NCBI GenBank assembly: GCA_003245675.1
Contig: QKCN01000098.1
Location: forward strand, 1 to 40,248
Source: Bacteriovoracaceae bacterium
GTDB taxonomy: Bacteria; Bdellovibrionota; Bacteriovoracia; Bacteriovoracales; Bacteriovoracaceae
Direction of reading: 5' to 3'
Length of the DNA stretch: 40,248 bases
A program made the position numbers and the translations under genes. Each line of letters starts with the position of its first letter. Within the stretch, counting starts at the first letter, position 1. Of this stretch, positions 7,781 through 15,692 are shown one piece after another. The notes beneath the pieces are model-generated. The model had not been told where the DNA came from. It searched no databases and saw nothing but the letters and a program-made list of their open reading frames with translations.

Positions 7781-9480
7781 TTTTTTCGCTTTTTCTTTTT
7801 GCCGCCGTTAGCGGGTGCCGTTGTTGGCGGCGGAGGATAAGAGGGAAAAGCTCGTAGCGTTTGTTCCGCTTCAGCCTTTAAAGTAGGTATTCTCTTTTGA
7901 AAATGAAGGCTGACTCGCTCTATTTTTGGGCAAGGGGATTTCCCTTTGAGTTGTAGTTCTTGGCAGGTTTCGTAAAAAAGTGTTTCAGCATCTTCTTGCA
8001 TCGATTCAATAACATTAAATTCCTTAAAAGCATCATCCAATGGGCGATAGAGCCGGATTCCACAAGATGTTTTAAATCGCGTACAGATTTCTTCTTGAGG
8101 GTCTTCTGGATTAAAAAGCCGAAGGTGCGATTGACAAAGATCATCAAAGCCTTTGGCCATTTCATCTGCAAATTGTTTTTGTAACTTGCGGGTTACTTCT
8201 GCAACTTTTTCAGGCGTTTCTTCAGGTTTCTCTTTCCAGTGAAAGCGCTTGATCGCTTCTTGTGAAAGTTTCGTGAGTCCTGATTCTTGAAGTGTTTTTT
8301 GGTATTTCTCTTGCTGCATGATGTTTTGAATGCATGTTGTGAATTGATTGGCCTCACCCACGAAGCTTTTCATAAATTGTTTTTTGCAGTTTTTGTAGGA
8401 AAAGAGGTTTTCAGAATAAGGGAATTCTTTCTGCAATAAGGGCAAGACCTTTGTATGATAATAGGAGTTTTCTTCCTGGCAAGCTGCTTCACTCGTGTAT
8501 TCCATTCCTAGAAAAATATTGTCTTTAATAAAAGTGTATTTTTCGGGTGAAATTATTTTGAGAAGTTGGGGATTGTAGCGGTAGGCGGCGACACTTTCTG
8601 CAAAATCTTCTGCGGGATTTGTTTTGCCATATTTACTGACGCATTTTTCTGGTTTAGTTGCGCTCCAGCCTTCTTCCTTTTCTTCCCAACCGCTAATGTC
8701 TAGCCAGTCTTGCCTTTCATCGAGTTTTAATTCAGATCCTAGTTTATGTCCAAATTCATGAAAAATTGTGTAGCGTTTTTGGGCATTGCTTTCAAAAACA
8801 AAGGGATCAAAAAATTCCATACTGGCATTGGCAACTGTTCTTTCATCTGCGTAATACGGGGTGACTCCCATCGTAAATCGAATAAATTTTTGGTTGTCTT
8901 TGAGTGGCATCATAAAAGAGGGAAAGGCATTCATTGCTTGTACAATATTGTTGAGATCGTATCCTCCCCAAGCATCGGCATCCCGGTATATTTTATGGGA
9001 AGTATTGAGTCCGTAGCGGTCCATGAGATAGAGCATGCGTTTGCCATTGCCGCTTCCAAAGATTGCTTCTGCTGCGCAAACCGCTTTATGGCAGTCTGCC
9101 GGGATATTATAGGGGATTTGTTCTTCTCGATATTGCGTATAGATAAATTGGCTTGCATCTGGTGGAATGACCGTGAGTTTTTTCAGCGCTTGAATGAGTT
9201 CTGGTGATTCGTCTTGCAGGTCAATTCCCAAAAAATTGTCGCTAGATTTGCTGGAATTATTGCTTTGCTCTTCTAGATAGTCTCCAATGTCTGTGATGGA
9301 GAAAGATGTACCGAGGCAAAAGGCTTTTTCAATTTGGTCATCTACCGCACTCCACCAGTCTATGGCCGGTAGCTCTGTCAGTTCGCTTGGTGAACATTGT
9401 CCTCCCAGCTGATCTTGAGTCTGTGCCGAAGCGATCCACGAAAAGAGTAGTGATAGAATAATTATAATTAGTCTTTTCAC
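7777..9480 (-). CDS. Secreted HExxH zinc metallopeptidase-like protein
   Basis: A 567-residue protein with a signal peptide (1-19, ending ASA before Q). Residues 241-245 read HEFGH inside YTIFHEFGHKLGSEL, a zincin active site with two His ligands and the catalytic Glu. About fifty residues on, NPAEDFAESVAAY (289-300) supplies a likely third ligand (Glu295), the gluzincin pattern seen in lethal-factor-like and related secreted peptidases. Around ten cysteines in the mature chain suggest disulfides outside the cytoplasm. The C-terminus is Pro-rich and then strongly basic (GGKKKKRKN). Its ATG overlaps the stop of the small exported gene upstream (9477-9480), so the two are translationally coupled. 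Substrate unknown. In a predatory lineage it could act on prey proteins or on its own envelope; that is inference only. Confidence 0.8.
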   Translation of the reverse strand: MKRLIIIILSLLFSWIASAQTQDQLGGQCSPSELTELPAIDWWSAVDDQIEKAFCLGTSFSITDIGDYLEEQSNNSSKSSDNFLGIDLQDESPELIQALKKLTVIPPDASQFIYTQYREEQIPYNIPADCHKAVCAAEAIFGSGNGKRMLYLMDRYGLNTSHKIYRDADAWGGYDLNNIVQAMNAFPSFMMPLKDNQKFIRFTMGVTPYYADERTVANASMEFFDPFVFESNAQKRYTIFHEFGHKLGSELKLDERQDWLDISGWEEKEEGWSATKPEKCVSKYGKTNPAEDFAESVAAYRYNPQLLKIISPEKYTFIKDNIFLGMEYTSEAACQEENSYYHTKVLPLLQKEFPYSENLFSYKNCKKQFMKSFVGEANQFTTCIQNIMQQEKYQKTLQESGLTKLSQEAIKRFHWKEKPEETPEKVAEVTRKLQKQFADEMAKGFDDLCQSHLRLFNPEDPQEEICTRFKTSCGIRLYRPLDDAFKEFNVIESMQEDAETLFYETCQELQLKGKSPCPKIERVSLHFQKRIPTLKAEAEQTLRAFPSYPPPPTTAPANGGKKKKRKN

Positions 9481-9971
9481 TTTAGCTCCATGGAGTAGAG
9501 GGACTCTTTGGCATTGGTGCGAAATGTTAAAGAGAGTGTTCTATTTTCTTCTTGTACTTGGATCTTAAAAAACAATCCGTATTCATTGGGATTTTTAGTT
9601 TTAATTTCTTGCTTATCACTGCGCTTGAAAATATTTTCAAAATCTTTGAATCCTTGTAGGGATTCTGTGCCAATAAATCGGTAATATATTTTGGCGATTT
9701 TTTTCTCCGGTCCAAAAGAAATTTGAATGGGATATTTGATCTTTTGGTTTTGATAATAGAATTGATTCTTTTCTTGAAGATCTGGTTTGCCTAAAGTCTT
9801 GAGCACTTCGTCTTGATTTGTTTTTTCAATTTTAAAAGTATGAAATTTGGTTGGCAGAATTTGTTTAAGAATTTTGGCAATTTTAGAAGCATCTCCTTCT
9901 TGGGCAGAAGAGCTTATTGCCGTAAAAGCAAAGTAGCAAAGAAAGCATGTGAAAATGAATACACTTCTCAT
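9477..9971 (-). CDS. Small exported protein of unknown function
   Basis: A 164-residue protein with a signal peptide (MRSVFIFTCFLCYFAFTAISSSA before Q, about 23 residues). The mature part has TNQDEVLKTLGKPD near residues 51-64 followed by FYYQNQK. This is weakly like the turn and strand of SmpA/BamE-type domains (G-x-T..V...LGxP..wYY), though the resemblance is only a pattern. No Cys at the cleavage site, so not a lipoprotein. It is followed by the metallopeptidase gene with a four-base ATGA overlap, so the two are probably made together; a chaperone, inhibitor or propeptide-like partner role is conceivable but unproven. Confidence 0.7.
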   Translation of the reverse strand: MRSVFIFTCFLCYFAFTAISSSAQEGDASKIAKILKQILPTKFHTFKIEKTNQDEVLKTLGKPDLQEKNQFYYQNQKIKYPIQISFGPEKKIAKIYYRFIGTESLQGFKDFENIFKRSDKQEIKTKNPNEYGLFFKIQVQEENRTLSLTFRTNAKESLYSMELK

Positions 9972-9994
9972 GCTCTCTTATCGGCTTATTCTTG

Positions 9995-10015
9995 CTGAAA
10001 ATTTAGCATTTTCAG
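9995..10015. other. Stem-loop between obg and the small exported gene
   Basis: CTGAAAAT-TTAGC-ATTTTCAG: perfect eight-base arms and a five-base loop in the 55-base gap after the obg stop. There is no T-tract on either side, so it is not a clear intrinsic terminator. It may protect a transcript end or mark processing between obg and the downstream pair. Confidence 0.4.
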
Positions 10016-10026
10016 GGGGATAGCTT

Positions 10027-11037
10027 CTATTTCGTTGCCGTTTCTTTTGTTTTTAGCATAATGCGCTTTAAAACATCCAAATTTTTTCCTGATACTGCGG
10101 AGATAGGAAGAACTTTTTTATCTAATTGTTTTTCAAAAAGATCTACAAACTCTTCTAAATCTTCATAGAGCATAGAATCAATTTTGGTAAGACAGACGAT
10201 TTCTTTTTTGGTGCTTAGATCGCGTCCATACTTTTCTAATTCTGCGCGAATAGTCGTGTAGGCTTCAAAAGCTTCAAAGGGCTCGGTACATTCTGAAATA
10301 TCAACGAGATGAACAAGTGCAGATGTTCGTTCAATATGTTTTAAAAATTTGGTTCCTAAGCCTCTGCCTTCAGAAGCATGCTCAATTAATCCTGGAATAT
10401 CGGCGACGACAATGTGAGTAACTTCGTCAATTTCGACGACTCCAAGGTTTGGTTCTAATGTTGTGAAAGGGTAGTCTGCAATCTTTGGGCGTGCCGCAGA
10501 GATACATGAAATGAGTGTTGATTTCCCTGCATTGGGAAGTCCAACAAGGGCAATATCAGCGAGCAATTTTAACTCTAGCGATATGGCCAATTCCTCGCCT
10601 TCAAAACCTTTTTGAGCAAAACGAGGTGTTTGGTTTACTGAGTTTTTAAAGTGAGCATTACCAAAACCGCCAATTCCGCCTTGAGCGACTATTGATTGCT
10701 GGCCATGCTCGGCCAAGTCGCAAAGGATATAGTCGGTGTCTTGTTCACGTACGAGAGTTCCAACAGGAACTTTGAGAATGAGATCTGCTCCATAGTGCCC
10801 ATCGCATTGCATGCCGGATCCAGCTTGGCCATTGTCTGCTGCAAAAACTTTCTTTCCGCGAAAGTGAAGCAAGGTATTGATGTTTTCGTCAGCTTCAAAA
10901 ATGACAGAACCACCATTGCCGCCATTGCCACCATCTGGTCCACCACGTGGAACGTGCTTCTCTCGACGAAAGCCAATACAGCCGTCTCCACCTCTACCAC
11001 TTCTCACTGTAATTTTCACTTCATCGATAAATTTCAT
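10027..11037 (-). CDS. obg: GTPase Obg/CgtA
   Basis: A 336-residue ribosome-associated GTPase that acts in 50S subunit maturation and stress signalling. The N-terminal Gly-rich Obg fold is clear (VRSGRGGDGCIGFRREK, RGGPDGGNGGNGGSV). The G domain follows, with P-loop GLPNAGKST (166-174), a G2/switch segment YPFTTLEPNLGVV, DIPGLIEHA as G3 and TKID as the G4 base-recognition motif. The usual length of the short Obg form is matched, with no extra C-terminal domain. It follows rplU and rpmA on the same strand, the standard rplU-rpmA-obg order. A hairpin between rpmA and obg may lower its expression relative to the ribosomal proteins. Confidence 0.97.
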   Translation of the reverse strand: MKFIDEVKITVRSGRGGDGCIGFRREKHVPRGGPDGGNGGNGGSVIFEADENINTLLHFRGKKVFAADNGQAGSGMQCDGHYGADLILKVPVGTLVREQDTDYILCDLAEHGQQSIVAQGGIGGFGNAHFKNSVNQTPRFAQKGFEGEELAISLELKLLADIALVGLPNAGKSTLISCISAARPKIADYPFTTLEPNLGVVEIDEVTHIVVADIPGLIEHASEGRGLGTKFLKHIERTSALVHLVDISECTEPFEAFEAYTTIRAELEKYGRDLSTKKEIVCLTKIDSMLYEDLEEFVDLFEKQLDKKVLPISAVSGKNLDVLKRIMLKTKETATK

Positions 11038-11060
11038 TAGGGACTCTCTTTGGGATAAAC

Positions 11061-11096
11061 AAAAGCCTCTAGTCGAGCTAGAGGCTTTTATTTTTT
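11061..11096 (-). terminator. Hairpin terminator or attenuator between rpmA and obg
   Basis: AAAAGCCTCTAG (11061-11072) pairs perfectly with CTAGAGGCTTTT (11078-11089) around a five-base loop. Read on the minus strand the stem is followed by TTTTGTTTATC, a moderate U-tract. Read on the plus strand it is followed by TTTTATTTTTT, but no plus-strand gene leads into it. It most likely trims the rplU-rpmA message with partial read-through into obg. Confidence 0.65.
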
Positions 11097-11116
11097 ACTT
11101 TAATTTTTAAAAGTAA

Positions 11117-11371
11117 TTAAGCAGTAACTACGTGTACAATCTTTTTAGATTTTGAGTAGTTTGCGAATTTTACAACACCATCAGTTGCTGCATAGATAGT
11201 ATAATCTCTACCCATGTTTACGCCATTGCCAGGAAGAACTTTTGTTCCTTTTTGACGAACGATGATATTTCCACAGATAACGCTTTCTCCGCCGTAAGCT
11301 TTGATGCCTCTCATTTTAGGATTAGAATCGCGACCGTTGCTTGTCGAACCACCAGATTTCTTGTGTGCCAT
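11117..11371 (-). CDS. rpmA: 50S ribosomal protein L27
   Basis: An 84-residue protein of the usual L27 size. The N-terminus [17 protein letters not shown] lacks the extra leader that Firmicute L27 carries, so no proteolytic maturation is expected. [17 protein letters not shown] and [18 protein letters not shown] match the family core; the N-terminal tail reaches the peptidyl-transferase centre. It is read just after rplU with a 28-base gap and precedes obg. Confidence 0.97.
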   Translation of the reverse strand: MAHKKSGGSTSNGRDSNPKMRGIKAYGGESVICGNIIVRQKGTKVLPGNGVNMGRDYTIYAATDGVVKFANYSKSKKIVHVVTA

Positions 11372-11399
11372 AACTGACTCCTATTTCAACTTCTCTTTT

Positions 11400-11765
11400 T
11401 TACTTTAGATACTTTTGAGCAAACTTGTTGTCGCTTGCAACTTTATCAGTATTCCCTTGTCCATCTGCAACTTCAGTGATGAAAAGAGATGTATAAGACT
11501 GACGATGACCTTTTTGTTTCATATAACGACCAGGAAAACGTTTCAGGATTCTGATCTTTCTATCACGTCCATGTTTAACAACTTTTGCAACAACTTTTGC
11601 ACCATTTACAACAGGGGCTCCAATAACTGGTTTTTCTCCACCGATGAAAAGAACATCGTTCAAATCAACCATTGCGCCTTCTTCAGCATCCATTTTTTGA
11701 ACATTGATCACATCGCCTGGAGTAACGCGATATTGATGGCCTTTCACTTCAACTACGCCGTACAT
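11400..11765 (-). CDS. rplU: 50S ribosomal protein L21
   Basis: A 121-residue L21 protein. MYGVVEVKGHQYRVTPGD is the typical start, and KVVKHGRDRKIRILKRFPGRYMKQKGHRQSYT is the rRNA-binding region (residues ~66-98). The C-terminus has a short extra tail of about 20 residues. AAGGAG lies seven bases before ATG in minus-strand sense. First gene of the rplU-rpmA-obg group, read from the strong promoter at 11852-11880 through a structured leader. Confidence 0.96.
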   Translation of the reverse strand: MYGVVEVKGHQYRVTPGDVINVQKMDAEEGAMVDLNDVLFIGGEKPVIGAPVVNGAKVVAKVVKHGRDRKIRILKRFPGRYMKQKGHRQSYTSLFITEVADGQGNTDKVASDNKFAQKYLK

Positions 11766-11794
11766 CTTTAACTCCTTAAAATAAAGAATCCAAA

Positions 11795-11822
11795 GGGGAG
11801 GTATTCACCTTCTTAGGTCCCC
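11795..11822 (-). promoter_or_regulatory. Structured 5' leader of rplU with alternative hairpins
   Basis: In minus-strand sense the leader holds GGGG, ACCT, AGGT, ACCT, CCCC in order. ACCT/AGGT and AGGT/ACCT can form two hairpins that exclude each other, and outer GGGG/CCCC can close the second. It lies between the predicted transcription start (~11845) and the ribosome site. Such layouts occur in autoregulated ribosomal-protein leaders; here control is inferred. Confidence 0.4.
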
Positions 11823-11851
11823 GTGGACAAGTAAATAAATCAAGCCCGATA

Positions 11852-11880
11852 TTATTATGTTTTTTCTGGAATAATGTCAA
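11852..11880 (-). promoter_or_regulatory. Sigma70-type promoter of rplU-rpmA-obg
   Basis: On the minus strand TTGACA (11880-11875), a 17-base spacer and TAATAA (11857-11852). The -35 is a perfect consensus and the spacing is optimal. Expected transcription start is near 11845, leaving a leader of about 80 bases before the rplU ATG. Confidence 0.75.
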
Positions 11881-11966
11881 GCCGGGAAATAAGTCATTTT
11901 AGGCCTTTAAAGTTCTTTATTCTATTGCCGATAAGTGATTGGGGACAAGTATTTCGAGGAGACTTT

Positions 11967-12779
11967 ATGGGGTCAGTTTATAAATTCACACAATCGGAAA
12001 AATATCCTATCTATCTAAAATTAGAGGATTTTGAAGACGAAAAACTTGCGAAGGATATTTTGTTTTCATGTGGCTTTATTCCGTTCCAGGGCAAAGAGGA
12101 AGATCTTCAAAAATTACTCGATAATCCCAAGGAGAGTTGTAAGTACATAAAATTAAAAGCGGCTAGCTTTAAAATAGCGGCGCAAATTGGTAGTACAAGC
12201 TCTGTGGATCAATATGGAGCAGAAAGTATTTCGCCTCGTGGTTCTTTTAAAATATATCGTTATGCCGGTATGAGTATGCTTATTTACGCTTCAACTTCTA
12301 AGGAGTGGGAGCTAGCTGCGATGCCGCATTTTTTTGCTGAATCCAATGCGGCGATTGCGCGCGTGGTCATTAATCGCATCTTGAGTTGGGCCTTAGCTCC
12401 TATGGGTATTGTGGGGTTTTGGGGAGAAGTTATTAAGGATGGACTGGTTATTCGCAATGCGCGTGAAGCTCACGGCGAAGCTTGTTTTGTTGATTTGAGG
12501 CGAATGATGATTATTCATGCTCAAGGCGAGTCGCCTATCAAGTCTTCTTTTAATTTTGTGCGTCCTGATCGCACTTTAAAGGATCGCATGATTACCATGA
12601 GGGCCGAAGAACTTTTCTCTTTCCTTTGCAGCAAAACAACTTATTTTGATTTTCAGGGATTGAGTGTGGCTGTTCGACAGATATTGCAACAAATGTCGCG
12701 AGTCTTAATTGGCATTGTCTACCCTGAAGAGAAATTCATTTCTGCGCGATCTCAAGAGACGCGAGCAGCGCAGCAGTAA
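11967..12779 (+). CDS. Conserved-looking soluble protein of unknown function
   Basis: A 270-residue protein when started at ATG 11967, where GAGGAG at 11956-11961 stands five bases upstream; a longer in-frame start at 11874 lacks such a site and would overlap the rplU promoter. No signal peptide or clear membrane span; one mildly hydrophobic stretch, VVINRILSWALAPMGIVGFWG. Other visible blocks are SPRGSFKIYRYAGMSMLIYAS and VDLRRMMIIHAQGESPIKSSFNFVRPDRTLKDRM. I do not recognise the family. It lies between the divergent rplU promoter and lgt on the plus strand, with 41 bases to lgt and its own promoter likely in the shared gap. Confidence 0.7.
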   Translation: MGSVYKFTQSEKYPIYLKLEDFEDEKLAKDILFSCGFIPFQGKEEDLQKLLDNPKESCKYIKLKAASFKIAAQIGSTSSVDQYGAESISPRGSFKIYRYAGMSMLIYASTSKEWELAAMPHFFAESNAAIARVVINRILSWALAPMGIVGFWGEVIKDGLVIRNAREAHGEACFVDLRRMMIIHAQGESPIKSSFNFVRPDRTLKDRMITMRAEELFSFLCSKTTYFDFQGLSVAVRQILQQMSRVLIGIVYPEEKFISARSQETRAAQQ

Positions 12780-12785
12780 AATTAA

Positions 12786-12814
12786 TTGCCTCTCAAGCTT
12801 GAAACTCTTATGAT
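12786..12814 (+). promoter_or_regulatory. Promoter directly before lgt, possibly giving a leaderless message
   Basis: TTGCCT (12786-12791), a 17-base spacer and TATGAT (12809-12814). The ATG of lgt is at 12821, which is where transcription would begin, and no Shine-Dalgarno sequence precedes it. The spacer contains the palindrome TCAAGCTTGA. Confidence 0.5.
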
Positions 12815-12820
12815 GTTCAC

Positions 12821-13624
12821 ATGAATGATATATTAGTGAACATAGATCCTGTTATTTTTGGTTTGGGCCCCATTCAAATTCGTTGGTACGGTTTGATGTA
12901 CGTTGTGGGGTTTGTCATTGGCTCTTATCTTTTGAAAAAGATTTGTCGCGAAGGTCTTTTTAAAATTCCCGAAAAGAAAGTGGATACATTTATTACTTAT
13001 TTGATCATCGGGATGTTGCTTGGCGCGCGGCTCACTTATGCATTTATTTATAATTGGGAAGAAACAATACGCGATCCATTGGGCATTTTTGCTGTTTGGC
13101 GCGGTGGTTTGAGTTTTCATGGTGCCCTTATTGGTTTGTTGGGTGCTAGCATTATCTTTGCGCGCAAACAGAAGTTGCATTTTTTGGAAGTATGGGACGC
13201 TTTGGCCATGGCCGGACCACAAGGGCTTTTCTTTGGACGCTTAGGTAACTTTATAAATGGTGAGTTGTACGGGCGTGTGACAGATTCTTTTATGGGAATG
13301 CGCTTTGCTCATGGCGGACCTTATCCTCGTCATCCTTCTCAGCTATATGAGGCTTTTGCAGAAGGGATTGTGTTGTTCTTGCTTTTGTTTTTCTTGCGCA
13401 AGAAAGTTAAACACCATGGAGTTCTTTCTTCTCTTTTTCTTTTAGGCTACGGCGTTGGCCGCTTTGTCGTCGAGTTTTATCGCGAAGCCGATGCGCAAAT
13501 GGGATACTATTTTGGCTTTATGACAATGGGACAAATTCTCTGCAGTTTGATGATTATTGCGGGGATTGCGTTGTGGGTTTGGGTTAATAAAATTCGAATA
13601 CCTATTGCGGCGAACTGTTCTTAA
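12821..13624 (+). CDS. lgt: Prolipoprotein diacylglyceryl transferase
   Basis: A 267-residue inner-membrane enzyme that attaches diacylglycerol from phosphatidylglycerol to the lipobox Cys of prolipoproteins. Seven hydrophobic segments are expected. Family motifs are clear: GGLSFHGALIG with His100, FFGRLGNFINGELYGR with Arg140, Asn143 and Glu148 (the Lgt signature), and HPSQLYEA near 171. Length is normal, with a C-terminus slightly shorter than in enterics. It serves the many lipoproteins in this window (3200, 5690, 14196, 23466). The 3' end overlaps a convergent exported-protein gene by 23 bases. Confidence 0.96.
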   Translation: MNDILVNIDPVIFGLGPIQIRWYGLMYVVGFVIGSYLLKKICREGLFKIPEKKVDTFITYLIIGMLLGARLTYAFIYNWEETIRDPLGIFAVWRGGLSFHGALIGLLGASIIFARKQKLHFLEVWDALAMAGPQGLFFGRLGNFINGELYGRVTDSFMGMRFAHGGPYPRHPSQLYEAFAEGIVLFLLLFFLRKKVKHHGVLSSLFLLGYGVGRFVVEFYREADAQMGYYFGFMTMGQILCSLMIIAGIALWVWVNKIRIPIAANCS

Positions 13625-14186
13625 GTTCTTCTCTGATACTTGCATCTATTGCTTGTGATTTTTGGGCCGAAAAGAAAATCGGAAAACAAGTGATCGTACA
13701 AGTTCCAGCGTAATAGTAATCGACTCCCGCTTTGTTTTTCCAAATATAAAGGGCATGTCCATTTTTCTTTTGAAAGCGATCTTGTTTTCCAAAGCGGTTG
13801 ATGATTGATTGGTGAAAAATGTCATGCAAAAAGTAGCTGGGGAGAACGGCATAGAAGTCTAAAATTTTCCCCTCTCTGACTTGAATGAAGACGGGAAATC
13901 TGTAGCGTAAGTAGTCTACTTCTAGGCGATATTTACTAATCTTTTCTTTTTGCTCGATGAGTTCGGTGTTTTTAAATTGATTTTGTTTTGGATCAAAATC
14001 ACTGCCCGGGTTGAGGGCGAGCAGAGTTTCAAGTTTAAAATCGTAATTTTTAGGTTCAACTTTGGCGAGTGCAGAATAGCTAAGTATTAGTAAAAATAGT
14101 GCTTTTATGAGGATAAGGCTTTTCAGGGCCTTGCTCTTTTTGCTATGATCTGTGGACGTATTTGATGCAAACTTTTTATTTTTCAT
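13602..14186 (-). CDS. Exported protein of unknown function
   Basis: A 194-residue protein if started at ATG 14186. A longer open frame extends to 14438 but would lie entirely antisense to the transglycosylase gene. From 14186 a positively charged stretch precedes a hydrophobic signal (LKSLILIKALFLLILSYSALA, residues ~25-45). The mature domain has VDYLRYRFPVFIQVREGKILDFYAVLP, NRFGKQDRFQKKNGHALYIWKNKAGVDYYY and a CTITC pair. The FGKQDR..Y.W..YY part loosely resembles the small exported protein at 9477-9971. I cannot name the family. The start has no good ribosome site and lies only nine bases from the divergent start at 14196. The 3' end overlaps lgt. Confidence 0.6.
   Translation of the reverse strand: MKNKKFASNTSTDHSKKSKALKSLILIKALFLLILSYSALAKVEPKNYDFKLETLLALNPGSDFDPKQNQFKNTELIEQKEKISKYRLEVDYLRYRFPVFIQVREGKILDFYAVLPSYFLHDIFHQSIINRFGKQDRFQKKNGHALYIWKNKAGVDYYYAGTCTITCFPIFFSAQKSQAIDASIREELKNSSPQ
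14120..14149 (+). promoter_or_regulatory. Extended -10 promoter for the lytic transglycosylase gene
   Basis: TTTTCA (14120-14125), an 18-base spacer and TATGAT (14144-14149), preceded by TG at 14141-14142, the extended -10 element. Expected start near 14156, about 40 bases before the ATG at 14196. It lies inside the minus-strand gene 13602-14186. Confidence 0.45.
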
Positions 14187-14195
14187 AAGGATTCT

Positions 14196-15674
14196 ATGAT
14201 GTGGCAGAAAATTCATTTTGTCATTCTTGCTTTTGCCTTGGTTTCTTGTGCCCAATTTTTGGGCAAAAAAGATAGCACAGTTGAAGCTGCTAAAACGAAT
14301 GAAACCCCCGCCTCTGTCGAGGAAGAAATGATGCGCGTGCAACAGCGCCATGCAATTCAAGGAGCTTCTCATTTTGATGAGATAGAAACAAAAACTCATG
14401 AGGGAGCCTATTTCCTTTATGGAGCTGAGCATCTTCATCTCAAAAATTATTATTTCGATATTCCCGTTGTTTATAACGACGATGTCAAACGTTGGATCAG
14501 TTATTTTCTAAACAAGGGCAAGCAGTACTTCATACGCTATAGTATGCGAGCGGGACGTTATGCCCCTATGATGGGAAAAATTTTAGAAGAATATGGATTG
14601 CCTCGTGATCTTATCTTTTTGGCCATGGCCGAGTCTGGTTTTATTACGAGTGCTAAATCTTGGGCGAGGGCCGTTGGTCCTTGGCAGTTTATGCCCTATA
14701 CGGGGAAAAAGTTTGGTCTACATATCGACTGGTTTGTTGATGAAAGACGTGATCCCATCAAGGCGACAATTGCAGCTTGTAAATATCTTAAAGAACTTTA
14801 TGAGCGCTTTGAATCTTGGGAACTCGCTGCGGCAGCTTATAATGCGGGTGAAGGTAAAGTGGGACGTGCTATTCGGCGTTACCGCACTGAAAATTTTTGG
14901 AAAATTAAAAAGGGACGTTATCTTAAGCGTGAAACTAAAAACTATGTTCCCAAAATTATGGCCTTGGCCATTATTGGTAAGAACTTAGAGTCTTTTGGTT
15001 TTAAAGATATTGATTTTCATGATCCTCTTGATTTTGAAGAAATCAAAGTTGCACCAGCAACGGACCTCTATCTCCTTGCGGAATCACTTCAAATTGATTT
15101 AGAAGAGTTGCAGCGTCTCAATCCTGAAATTTTGCGTTGGATGACTCCCTTGGATGCAAGTTATGATTTGCGCGTCCCTGTGGGAACTCAGAAAGAATGG
15201 GTCAATTGGCAAGGCAATAAGGACTATTTTAAAGCAACACTTTTTCAAACTTATACAATTAAGCAGCATGGAACTTTACGCCAGTTAGCGAGCATGCACA
15301 AAATAAAGGACGTTGAAGTTTTACGGAAGCTCAATAATGATATCGATGCTCTAAAAAGACTTGATAAAGGTTTTGTCGTGAATTTACCTTTTAGAGAGGG
15401 GCAGAATCGCAAGGATGTCATGTATGGCGATTTGTATGAGCGTCCTCGCAAAAGCCAAATGCGCTATTTGCGTTATCGTCAGCTCGTGAGCACGGCCAAA
15501 CGCAAAGGAAAAGAAATTACCAATCCTTCTGAATTTTATACCGTTCAAAGAGGAGACTCTTTGTGGACAGTTGCTCAAAAGAAGGGAATATCAATTCATA
15601 CTTTGATCAAGAGTAATCTAGACATTCTTAACCGTCGCATGATTCGTGCAGGTGATCGTTTAGTTATTCGTTAG
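14196..15674 (+). CDS. mltD: MltD-like membrane-bound lytic transglycosylase with two LysM domains
   Basis: A 492-residue predicted lipoprotein (signal peptide with lipobox LVSC, Cys18) that cleaves the MurNAc-GlcNAc bond of peptidoglycan. AAGGA at 14187-14191 supports ATG 14196. The SLT domain spans ~125-240: LIFLAMAESGF with catalytic Glu146, AVGPWQFMPYTGKKFGL, and AAAAYNAGEGKVGRA, all family signatures. Two LysM-type wall-binding repeats follow: a divergent one from ~346 (TYTIKQHGTLRQLASMHKI) and a clear one at the end (FYTVQRGDSLWTVAQKKGIS ... AGDRLVIR). The layout is that of MltD. In predatory bacteria such enzymes may also act on the prey wall, but nothing here shows that. The next gene starts 18 bases after the stop. 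Confidence 0.92.
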   Translation: MMWQKIHFVILAFALVSCAQFLGKKDSTVEAAKTNETPASVEEEMMRVQQRHAIQGASHFDEIETKTHEGAYFLYGAEHLHLKNYYFDIPVVYNDDVKRWISYFLNKGKQYFIRYSMRAGRYAPMMGKILEEYGLPRDLIFLAMAESGFITSAKSWARAVGPWQFMPYTGKKFGLHIDWFVDERRDPIKATIAACKYLKELYERFESWELAAAAYNAGEGKVGRAIRRYRTENFWKIKKGRYLKRETKNYVPKIMALAIIGKNLESFGFKDIDFHDPLDFEEIKVAPATDLYLLAESLQIDLEELQRLNPEILRWMTPLDASYDLRVPVGTQKEWVNWQGNKDYFKATLFQTYTIKQHGTLRQLASMHKIKDVEVLRKLNNDIDALKRLDKGFVVNLPFREGQNRKDVMYGDLYERPRKSQMRYLRYRQLVSTAKRKGKEITNPSEFYTVQRGDSLWTVAQKKGISIHTLIKSNLDILNRRMIRAGDRLVIR

Positions 15675-15692
15675 TTGCTAGAGAGAGAAAAA

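Noticed and set aside
8746..9207. Plus-strand open frame of 153 codons
   Set aside because: It lies wholly antisense to the metallopeptidase, whose HEFGH motif and signal peptide are convincing.
11061..11096. Plus-strand terminator with a strong T-tract
   Set aside because: No plus-strand gene reads into it; the minus-strand role between rpmA and obg is the sensible one.
14187..14438. Extended N-terminus of the exported protein gene to 14438
   Set aside because: It would run antisense through the start of the transglycosylase gene and bury the signal peptide far from the N-terminus.
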